This document shows, piece by piece, positions 45,540 through 53,797 of a stretch of DNA of 64,000 bases. Position numbers and translations under genes: made by a program. The number at the start of each line of letters is the position of its first letter. The first letter of the stretch is position 1. Source of the DNA: Austropuccinia psidii (Eukaryota; Basidiomycota; Pucciniomycetes; Pucciniales; Sphaerophragmiaceae); NCBI GenBank assembly GCA_023105745.1, contig JALGQZ010000009.1:7129937-7193936 (forward strand), read 5' to 3'. The notes under the pieces are model-generated. The model was not told the origin of the DNA and did no database searches. It saw only the letters and a program-made list of their open reading frames with translations.

Positions 45540-47322
45540 ATGCCTCCTATGACCTTGTCTGGACTCGGAGGAGGAACCAGAGTAACAGTATTTTTGGAGG
45601 TTAGCAATTCAAACTCTTTGTCCATTGCTTCCTTCCAAGATTTTCTTTCATCGGGATCCTGAATTGCCTGCTTGACTGAAACTTCCTCATTCAGATATAA
45701 ATCTCCATCGTCAGCCGGTGGGGGTGTTACAGCCTTAGGTACGTTCCTTTGTCTTCTAGGTTCGGTAATAATGTTGTTTCTGTTGATGTCTTTTGGGGAA
45801 TTGTGATAGTGTGGAAAGAGCATAACCCTTTTTATGAGGAAGTGGGATACGGGATGGTGAGCTGATAGTGGTGCATGGTTCAATAGGGGTCTGATTGTTT
45901 CAGATTTGACAGTAATCGTTGGTTCACTGAATGGAGTGGGAGCTGGAGGACTCCGGTCATCTGGAATGGTTGGTGTAGTGGACGAAATGTTGTTCTTACA
46001 CGGCCAGGAGGGTATGATTGTAATTTGTGAGTGTTGAGCCAAGGATGAGTTATTGGTAGTTGTACAGGGAAGTCCTTCAACAGATTTCTTGAGAGAGCCT
46101 GATGTAGTGTAGTTGAATTTGAAAGGGACTGGGGTATAGTCCCCGCTTACTATGAATTTACCAGTTTGGGGATCTAGGAATCGGCTGGCATATGAGGAAT
46201 CTTCTGGCCCTAGGTATAGTAGTGGTTTAGATGGAGGAAGGACCTTGGATTCAGGCTGTCTACTCACAAAAGCCTTTAAACCAAAAGGAATCAGTGAATT
46301 CAGACTGCGCACTGGTTCAATATTGGATTTGAGCTCCAAGAGAACACTAACTGGGGATTTCCAGTTTAGACTGCGAGAAGGGAGTAAGTTTATTAGAGTA
46401 GATGAGGATTTTATAGCCTCGTCCCAGAAACGGATAGGCACATTGGATTGAGCAAGCAAGCACCGGCACTTAGTAAGCAAGGTCTGATTGAATCGTTCAG
46501 CAATGCTGTTGGTCTGAGGACTGTTAGCTGGACCTTGTTCAAATACTATCCCCAATGCTTCGGCCTTGGATCTGAAACTAGTAGAGTAGAACTCACCCCC
46601 TCGGTCGGTATGTAGAAAACTGGGGCACCTTTGAATTTTGTTTTGTATCTTGTGAATGTAAGACATGAGTTTCACTTCAGATTGCATTTTTGGTTAAGTA
46701 AGTAGACTCAGTTGAATCTGGAGAAGTCATCAATAATTACTAAAACATATCAAATGGAGTTTTTGGATAGGGGAGTGATTTCTAATATGTCGAAGTGGAG
46801 TTTTTGAAAAGGTAAGTTTGCGGACAGAATTGGATGATTTTGGGGTGAAGCTTTGATCTCCCAGGACTTGCATATATGACAATTGTTGGTCAGGTTCAGT
46901 GGGATAAACTGTTTGAGGTCATTGAGGTGTAGAAACCATTTCAGGTATTCATTGGATGGGTGACCTAATATAACGTGCCACTCCCTACTGGTAGTAGTAG
47001 TAGAGTCTTTGATGATTGAGTTTGTTGAGGGTTGTGATTGAGATACGTACAAGTTTTCTTTCCTAGGGAATGTTTGTACTATTTGATTCCCTGATTTCAC
47101 GATAATTTTCTGGTTCTTTTGATAGGATCTAAGGCCATGATCGTCCAGTTGAGAGGCAGAAATCAAGTTCGAACGTCCTTGGTGGGCATAGTAGACTGGG
47201 TATAACATGTACCCTCCGAGATTGAGCTTGCCCATTAACGTTATCTCAATGATTCCGGAGAAGGTCCTCATGCTTACTTTTTTTGGTTGGGGATCGGTGA
47301 GAAGGGCTAAATTACATACTGT
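45362..47322 (-). pseudogene. Copia element: integrase (and RT N-terminus)
   Basis: 47271-46750 carries the pre-integrase zinc-binding region (HVILGHPSNEYLKWF ... CHICKSWEIKASP) and the first catalytic Asp (LHFDILEITP). It ends in a stop at 46750. The next frame, 46687-45362, continues with LHTDRGGEFYST (second Asp) and NSIAERFNQTLL (catalytic Glu). It then carries a long Ser/Pro-rich linker, then the start of RT (WKEAMDKEFELLTSKNTV, GGMWRLVRKKN). Its last 40 or so codons are out of frame. Confidence 0.93.
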
Positions 47323-48357
47323 TTATCGAGAGGCTCCTGCGTCATGTATGAGTTCAGTGTTGTTTTTGCTCAATATGGACATTAGTTGTAGCTGATCATG
47401 TGTATCTTCCTGAACATAGAATCCATCATCGTCCTCCATCAGTTCTTCAGTAGTTTTGTTATCATGGGTCTCCTCTTCAGCTTGGTTGGCTGAGTGAGAA
47501 TTGGCAAAGTACTCTTTCATGTACTTATTGAGGAAGACTTTAAATTTTTCTTCCAGGTTAGCACCCTGATTGAACCGAGTAGGAGTGGGCCCTGAAGGGA
47601 ATGACCTTGGATGGCCACGAGTGGTTGAGTTTGACTTGGTGAATCGGCTGGTTGAGGAGTGGTTTAGGTGAGGTGGTTGATACAACGGTTTGGATTGACT
47701 TAGAGATAGTGTGGAGTCGGGTATTTTCTTTGTCCTGCAGCTGTCTTCGATCAGGAGTCTGCTGGTGATTTGTTCAAGGTTAAATGGAGTAGCGTAGTAT
47801 AAGTTTTGTACAAGACCGGTAAGGGAAGAGTCCTGTCCAATACTCATTAGTAATATTGCGGCGGCTGCACCCTCACCAATGTCCATCTGAAAGGTATTCC
47901 CAACTGCACAGTTTTGGAATGACTGAAATAGATCAGTGAACTTCTAGGTGTGATTCGCAAGTGAAGTATTTGGATCATAGGTGAGATTGACAAGATCAGA
48001 CAGTTGTTGACACAGCGTAACCATGGAGGTTTGACCACAAGCCTCAGACAGAGCTTTGAGTTATTTGAGAAAATATTCCTTCTAGAGTAGAATTGGTTGC
48101 AGTTCTTCTGAGAGGGTGGATAGAAGAGTGGAAATACCAAAAGCATTTGCTTTGATGAATTTGGGTGTAGATTTATTGATTTTGGTCCATTCAGCATTGA
48201 ACAGATTGTTGTGTCCTTTGTAGAGAAAGGCATAATTCAATTGTTGTCTCCACCAAATCCAGTTTTGTCGGTTCAGTTTGACTATAGATTGTTTTGACAT
48301 TACTTCTCCTTTGGTGTCCATAGGGAACAGATTTTTTTTGCTTGTTGTTGATTCCAT
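47323..48357 (-). pseudogene. Copia element: gag and protease
   Basis: It starts at ATG 48357 (MESTTSKKNLFPMDTKGE). 48357-48082 is in one frame (KLNRQNWIWWRQQLNYAFLYKG), ending in a stop at 48082. 47886-47323 carries the later part of gag and reaches the protease active site as IHDAGASR, followed at once by TAA where relatives continue (SRTVC). The frame below that stop (47271-46750) is the same frame, so one substitution separates protease from integrase. The middle (48080-47890) is frameshifted. I could not find a zinc knuckle. Confidence 0.88.
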
Positions 48358-48412
48358 ATCAATTATGACCTGTCCTTCCAGCTCTGTGTGCAGAAATTAT
48401 ACGAAGTGCGAA

Positions 48413-48425
48413 CAACTTTCTACCA
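48413..48425 (-). other. Primer-binding site of the Copia element
   Basis: TGGTAGAAAGTTG directly follows the 5' LTR end. The priming tRNA is not identified. Confidence 0.6.
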
Positions 48426-49057
48426 TGTAATTATTCTCAAGAGTTAGTTACGATCTAACAACCTCTGTCATCACTTTATTGTGGTATATATATATATATA
48501 TATTTCTTGCACACAGTAGTGGTAAAGTTCTAATGTATTATGATTGAGTACAGATTGTTAGTATGAATGTGTAATGGGCATTACTAGTTAATGTCATAGA
48601 ATATAAAGTAAGTTAGGTAGAAAGGTTGTTTACCTTTGACAACTAAGACACTAATGATATGGATATTACTACGTCTATCTGAGCTACTTTTTCAACTACA
48701 AAGACACAGCCTGAATACAAAATAATAATTTAATACGATGGTTACAAATACTTGATAGTCAGAGATGAGATAGAATGTTTTAGTGATTTGTTTACCTCCA
48801 CTGTCCCTCTGTATCACCCGGAGTCAGTAGAAGAGCCTTGATCCTGATTCGAGGGTTGTAGCCGCCGGGTCGTAAGGATAGTGGTGGAGATAGGTTATGA
48901 TAGATGGTGAAAGTAAAGTAGAGAGCGAAATAAAAATTGGGAGTTGAGGGAGTTTTGGATTGGTATTTGTATACAGGAATTGATCAATCCGCAGCAGTGA
49001 TGCGGATCAGTGATTACGTCAGTGGCAAAAGTTCTGGTAAGATCAGTAATGACATCA
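48426..49057 (-). repeat. 5' LTR of the Copia element (632 bp)
   Basis: In minus orientation it runs TGATGTCATTACTG ... AATTACA, then the primer-binding site. It has a longer AT microsatellite (near 48487) than its partner. Confidence 0.94.
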
Positions 49058-49062
49058 GGCAC

Positions 49063-49662
49063 TGGTTGTTTTAGATGGATAATAATTCTCCAGCACCATT
49101 CCGTGTATTAATGGAAACTTTCCGAGCTTTTAATAAGCTGATGGTGTGATCCTAAAGACATCGGTTAGTGTTGATCATTGGCAAGTCTTCTCTCCATGCT
49201 AAATCTGGTATCAGGACAAAACCTATCTTTGACGGTACTGGTGTTGAAATAGAGAAACAAAATCATGTATTCAAAACTCCTGGCTCCAAGGAGTTATGAT
49301 TAGGTTCTTTTTATCTCCTTGTTATTATTCTTGTAAGTAACCGATTTCTCCTCTGACACCATGTTTGCTTTGTTGACACTTTTCATCTTTGATTACTAGT
49401 GGTGTGCTCTTAAGTAGAGCTTACTTCGCCTTGCAATCTTACAGTCAAGTGTTAGTTGTTTCCGCCCTCTCTCCAGCAGTGCATCATTGATCTAGCATGA
49501 TTCTGACTATTGAATTCAAAGTGCTTTCTTCTCTCTTTTGCTTTTTTTTAAATCGAGATCCAACTTATTTTCACCCATTGTTCTTGTTGCTGAAGCATCA
49601 TTATGTAAGTGTTTTTTATATTACACTATGTACATTTTCTTTTTTATATATAATATTGCATT
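49063..49662. other. CpG-containing unassigned sequence (possible host DNA)
   Basis: No retroelement motif was found on either strand. It continues the pre-insertion sequence 43154-43493. No gene recognised. Confidence 0.35.
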
Positions 49663-49932
49663 TTATAGGCCACTAGTCCAAGGTATTGTAACTCCTAGGT
49701 TCCGATTTAATCTGACTGGCCTTTTGCAATCTTTCCATTGATAAGAATAACCGAAGCTGGCTAATCCCATTTTCTGGTGCAATCTAAGGTCCCAGTCACT
49801 TCTTTCTTTCTTCTTCTGAACCATAAAATATTGACTGCTGTCTCTCCTCTTACTTTTTATTAGTAACAATATGGGACCCGAACTGTGGCCAGGCTTTAGC
49901 TGCCACTCATCATGCAGTAGTTCTGTTGGCAT
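49663..49932 (-). pseudogene. Possible host exon: LigD 3'-phosphoesterase-like (weak)
   Basis: The minus-strand frame reads ELLHDEWQLKPGHSSGPILLLIKSKRR (in parts: DEWQLKPGHSSGPILLL), then DSSQYFMVQKKKERSDWDLRLHQ (in part: YFMVQKKKERSDWDLRL), then GLASFGY. The pattern [YF]F.VQ......DLRL....GLxSF resembles the start of the 3'-phosphoesterase domain found in bacterial ligase D and in some fungal proteins. A possible splice acceptor (TTATTCCCCGCAG) precedes it at about 49942. It lacks the rest of the domain within reach, and the frame stops at 49663. It could be a gene fragment, an exon of a broken host gene, or coincidence. The family suggestion is an inference from memory. Confidence 0.3.
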
Positions 49933-50180
49933 GAGGGCTGCGGGGAATAAATTGCTTTCTTTTATTTATTTGGAATTTAAGGAGGAGCCAGAGAATTGTA
50001 GGGGGGTTAGGCTGCAACTGTAAATAGCTAGGAGGGGACCTTACTAAGACAAATCCCACCACTAGTCACCTGGTTTTGCATTTTACTGCTTATTTATAAT
50101 TTTCAGGTCCGTAAAAGTAATTGTTGATTATCTTTTTTATTATTTTATTATTACTCAATATATAGTTGCTGATCCGTTGA
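49933..50180. other. Sequence before the family A insertion
   Basis: Unassigned. GTTGA at 50176-50180 is the likely left target duplication of the family A element. The right copy lies outside the window. Confidence 0.35.
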
Positions 50181-51618
50181 TGTCAGCCTGTGACTCAAAA
50201 CCAGAGCACAAGCATGACAGCCAAAATACCATAAATCAATGGTATAGCCAAAATACCACCAAAACACGGAACTGAGCCAAATTAGCTCAAAAGGTATCAA
50301 AAGAAAGAGGAAACTCACCCCTTTCTGAAAATATAAGTCCCATCACCATAGGACAAGAAATAACAAAGTTATTCATGCCCAAAGTTATTGCTGAGCATAA
50401 ACCTTAATTTTCACCTCTCATCTAAAATCTAGAAGGAGAGGCTTAACCCCATCAAATGGGTATTCAAAATGAAGCTCTAAGCCAGGGCTATCCAATGGTG
50501 CCAACCAAACTGAGCTAGCACCAGTATAACTTTAGTTATGGTCAAATTCAGGCCAAATAAGGGTGAACAAAACATTCACCTCCCATCTAACTTTTACAGT
50601 TTTAGTGTGAGATACCTAAAGTGGGGTCTTTTTGGAAAGAGCACAATCAGGGCTATCTGATGGTGTCATCCATTTCCCCATAACTCAACTACAACAGAAG
50701 TTATTGGCCAAACAAGCTTAATACAGCTTTTTGCCCAAACCACGCCAATGTACAAAAATACTTGTACATGGGATAACTTTGTCATATTTAATGATAACCA
50801 TGTCAAGTTGGGTACCATTGTGTAGAGCCCATATAGAGCTATTTAATGAACCAACTTTGAGCTTGATATCTCAAAAACTGACAGAGTTATGACCATTTTA
50901 AGGTCAAAATCCCACCAGCTGTCATATACAGCCTTATCATGGGATAACACCCCATAATCATGAATATGAGGTGTCAACAGACGAAGGAGCATGTTTTTGC
51001 TTCAATACCTCATATGTCAGTCAATACTGGGGTCCCATACAGTTTCTGTACAGCAATCTACGCGTCATACACGTCAGAATCAGGCTGTGAGGTCCCCAGA
51101 TGAAAATTTTCACCCTGTATTGGTGAAAACTGCCCAGATGTGGTTTCAAAACCACATCTGAGCCCAGTACAGGTTATACAGGCTGTTTGCAAACCACAAG
51201 CCAGTACTAGAGAGTGAAAAAATCTTCACTTCCTCTACGTGGAAAGGTCTAGCACCCTTGCCACCCCATTTCAGGATAAAAAGGAGGCTTTTCACTGCCA
51301 GAATTGCTTCTTCATCCTGCTCTTGAATAACCTACGTAGTAAACTGTCAAAAACAGTTTTACTCTTGGTTAATAATCAGGTATACTCTTAATTTAAAGTA
51401 TTGTAGTCTTTATTATTGTAATCCAACAGGTAAAGCTGCACCCAGGGCTTTCAACAGCGCTCACCACCACTATATTTCTATAGTAAAGCCCTTTAAATTC
51501 TTAAATTAAAACTTTTATCATCAATTATATCCTCTTTAAAATTATTTTTACCGTGTCACAGTCATAGTTAAAGCTTGTAAATACTCTTATACACCTTTAT
51601 CATAGACTCAGCCTGACA
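50181..51618 (+). repeat. 5' LTR of family A copy 2 (1,438 bp)
   Basis: TGTCAGCCTGTGACTC ... AGACTCAGCCTGACA. Collinear with 7628-9066. No ORF of note. Confidence 0.95.
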
Positions 51619-51621
51619 TTT

Positions 51622-51635
51622 TGGGGGCCTGGCCG
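51622..51635 (+). other. Primer-binding site of family A copy 2
   Basis: TGGGGGCCTGGCCG, three bases after the LTR end. Same 14 bases as in family B. Confidence 0.75.
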
Positions 51636-51664
51636 TGTTTTTTTTCACTTTTTGGACCTTACAA

Positions 51665-52213
51665 GTGAGTTTTTTCTCTTTTTTATATCTTATTAACCAT
51701 TGTTTTATCTTTTTTTAGGCGTAATTTCCACTTTAAAAAATATATTTTATATATTTTTATTCTTCTTTATATACTCATATTATAAGAAGAGTATTTTTCA
51801 CGTGGCTAATACCCACTGAAAACAATTATTTTTGGCGTGTTTTGTATATAAAAACACATTAGCCACTAATAAGTCCTGTATTCTTGACTGAATAAGGACA
51901 CCTCTGACTGAAAAACCATCAGTTGAGGCGTGGATTAAGTGTATTGTTGACTCAATAACACTTATATTAAACCACTTATACAGAATACACTTGAAAACCA
52001 CAAGTGTATCTGTGGGATACTGGCACACAAACAGTGTGACAGGGTACCAAAAGCTGTAATTCTGACGTGAAATTGTTGATTCAAATCACACTGTCATTAT
52101 ACAGGGGCATACTGTAGTAATATACAAGCCCAGAGGCCATTCTTAGACGTGCAAAACCAGCCTTGTAAGAAGTCTTAACTGACATAAGCCCTCTTTTTCC
52201 TGTTTTGATTCAG
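51665..52213 (+). other. Predicted leader intron, family A copy 2 (549 nt)
   Basis: Donor A|GTGAGT at 51664/51665 and acceptor TTTTGATTCAG|TGG at 52213/52214. Joining the two exons gives ATG GAA GAA AAC, the start of the leader ORF, which has no other ATG. Both sites are present in copy 1, and neither copy has an open frame across the interval. Confidence 0.6.
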
Positions 52214-52560
52214 TGGAAGAAAACTTCATACCACTTGAGACCCAGTCACAGGCCAACATACCAGTGACACCCTCAGAACCAGAGGGCAGCAAGGGCAAAG
52301 GAAAAAGGCTTAGTGAAGGCCTCATCACAGCCAAGAAGTGGACACCAATAGCCACTCAGAGAAGTAGAAAACCACGAAACTCTGCATCCATACAAGGTAA
52401 ACCAACCTTAACCACTTGTACAGGGAAGATTACAATTATTAACCCAGTTGTAACTTCCAAAGGCAAACTGCCCAAAGCAGCAGACAGCAAATTTGTACAG
52501 GGCACAGTCAAAGGTAGATACCCTAAGAACATAAAGTTTTTGACTGCTTGCAAACACTGA
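52214..52560 (+). CDS. Leader ORF of family A (about 115 aa, start made by splicing)
   Basis: The frame follows the predicted acceptor: EENFIPLETQSQANIPVTP, then a charged Ser/Lys stretch (EPEGSKGKGKRLSEG), a basic middle (TQRSRKPRNSASIQ), and a C-terminal part with GKITIINPVVTSKGKLPK and KFVQGTVKGRYPKNIKFLTACKH. The stop TGA (52558-52560) is one base before the gag-pol ATG at 52562, so gag could be reached by reinitiation or termination coupling. There is no similarity to a family that I know. Its basic, low-complexity composition would fit an RNA-binding Gag-like or accessory protein. Copy 1 has the same start but is truncated. It is not certain that it is translated. Confidence 0.55.
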
Positions 52561-53282
52561 TATGTCCCCTACATACCTCAGAGACCTTGGCTTCCAAAGG
52601 AACCAGCCAGAGGACAGAGCAGGAATGTCTAGAACCAGAAGACCTGAAAGAAGACACATTGGACACAGTGGTGGATGGCAAAGCAATGAGGGAGATAATA
52701 TCAACCTTGCCATTCACACTCCAATTCAACAGAAACCTCAAACCAGAGGACTGGAAGGATATGGATCAAGTTCTTCAAATCCACCAACTCCTCAAAGATT
52801 TGTTTCAATGGAGCATGGACAACAAGAGGTTCAACCTAGCAACTCACTGGGCAGAACTGGGATCAAGTTGCCAGAAGATCTGTCTCAAAGAGATAGACTT
52901 CAAGGACCTTATGGTAATCACCAAGGGTTGGAACCCTACCAGGCAGCACAGACTCCTGGAGGCAAGGGCACAGAGGATAAGGGAGAACCAAGCCACTATC
53001 CAAGCCATAGAAGAACAGTTAACCCAGACAGGGCCTACTCAGATTCCTTCAGGTTCACAAGGAGCCAGCCAAATCAGCTCTCCAGTGGCTTCACACCATT
53101 CAGAAACCAGCAGATCAGTGGCCAAGAGTCACCATTCTTCACAATTCCAGGAAGTTTCCAGGAGAAGACAAGGCAACAAGGGCAAGAACAAAGCCTCCTT
53201 CAACCAGAGGAGGAAAGAGTCAGACCCCATGATCCAGAAGCTGTTAGATTTGGTAAAAGAAGTACACAAGAACCAGAAGTAG
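52527..53282 (+). CDS. Overlapping +1-frame ORF in gag of family A (up to 251 codons)
   Basis: The frame is open from 52527 to the stop at 53282 and overlaps gag (52562 onward) in the +1 register. The first ATG is at 52686. The region from about 52690 encodes LPFTLQFNRNLKPEDWKDM, VLQIHQLLKDLFQWSMDNKRF, THWAELGSS, DFKDLMVITKGWNPTRQHRLLEARAQRIRENQ, then a Ser/Gln linker, a basic patch (SRRRQGNKGKNKASFNQRRK) and a C-terminal helix (IQKLLDLVKEVHKNQK). It looks folded, whereas the gag-pol frame over the same bases is low-complexity. Family B has a matching ORF in the same relative frame (59020-59601) with a shared W...GW(N/T)P pattern. How it is started is unknown: perhaps a further splice, a frameshift or leaky scanning. 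Confidence 0.65.
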   Translation, partial: EHKVFDCLQTLICPLHTSETLASKGTSQRTEQECLEPEDLKEDTLDTVVDGKAMREIISTLPFTLQFNRNLKPEDWKDMDQVLQIHQLLKDLFQWSMDNKRFNLATHWAELGSSCQKICLKEIDFKDLMVITKGWNPTRQHRLLEARAQRIRENQATIQAIEEQLTQTGPTQIPSGSQGASQISSPVASHHSETSRSVAKSHHSSQFQEVSRRRQGNKGKNKASFNQRRKESDPMIQKLLDLVKEVHKNQK

Positions 53283-53797
53283 TTGTAAACCACTCTAGAA
53301 TCAGTAGTCCTAGTAATAGAAACATTACCCCCACTCAGACTGAAAATAACATTATCACATCTGAGAGCAACATCAACAGTGACACACTGTGGTTGCAAAT
53401 GTCCCAATATGCTGAGCAATCTGCAAAGCAGGCTGCAGAATTTGCAGCTGCCCAAGAGAGGATGAGAAAAACTCAAGCCTCATTGGAGCAGATAGTTAAA
53501 AACCTTCAGGAAGGATATGCTCAACTGAGCAAAGCCTCTGAAGAAACCAACAAGAGACTGAATCAAGTCTCTGAAGAACAACACCATAGCAGCAGGGACA
53601 GGGAGTGTCTGAACCAAGACATCAACAAATTGTTTGATGCCTACCATAGCTTGAAGCCCCAACCACAAGGCCAAGCTATGGAGAATCCATACCAACCAGA
53701 TGACATCAAACCAGATGCCATGTTATTGAATAAGGCAAGATCTCCATCACATTCCAGGATGGAGATGGCATGTCTTACTCAGAGAAGGAAGCCTTAA
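52562..53797 (+). pseudogene. Family A gag-pol, N-terminal gag part up to a frameshift
   Basis: Starts at ATG 52562 (MSPTYLRDLGF). The first 240 codons are Gln/Ser/Pro/Arg-rich and overlap the +1 ORF. From about residue 280 a coiled-coil-like segment follows (QMSQYAEQSAKQAAEFAAAQERM and onward to VKNLQEGYAQLSKASEETNKRLNQ in parts), then KPQPQGQAMENPYQPDDIKPDAMLLNKARSPS. Here one base is missing relative to copy 1 (about 53750), and the frame runs into a stop at 53797. The true continuation is the frame from 53770. Gag forms the particle and binds RNA. Confidence 0.85.

Larger units (their letters stand above)
43499..49057 (-). mobile_element. Complete Ty1/Copia element, inactivated (5,559 bp)
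   Basis: Its LTRs are 48426-49057 (5') and 43499-44134 (3'), with a GGCAC target duplication at both ends. TGGTAGAAAGTT stands directly after the 5' LTR as primer-binding site, and a G-rich polypurine tract (AGGGGGG) precedes the 3' LTR. Domains on minus are gag, protease, integrase, RT and RNase H, the Copia order. Stops and frameshifts interrupt the frame at several points. Many of the differences between the two LTRs are CG-to-TG/CA changes. It keeps far more CpG than the Gypsy elements in the window. Confidence 0.95.

Noticed and set aside
47847..48233. Minus-strand ORF of 128 codons in Copia gag
   Set aside because: An alternative frame of the decayed gag. The real frame is 48357-48082 and 47886 onward.
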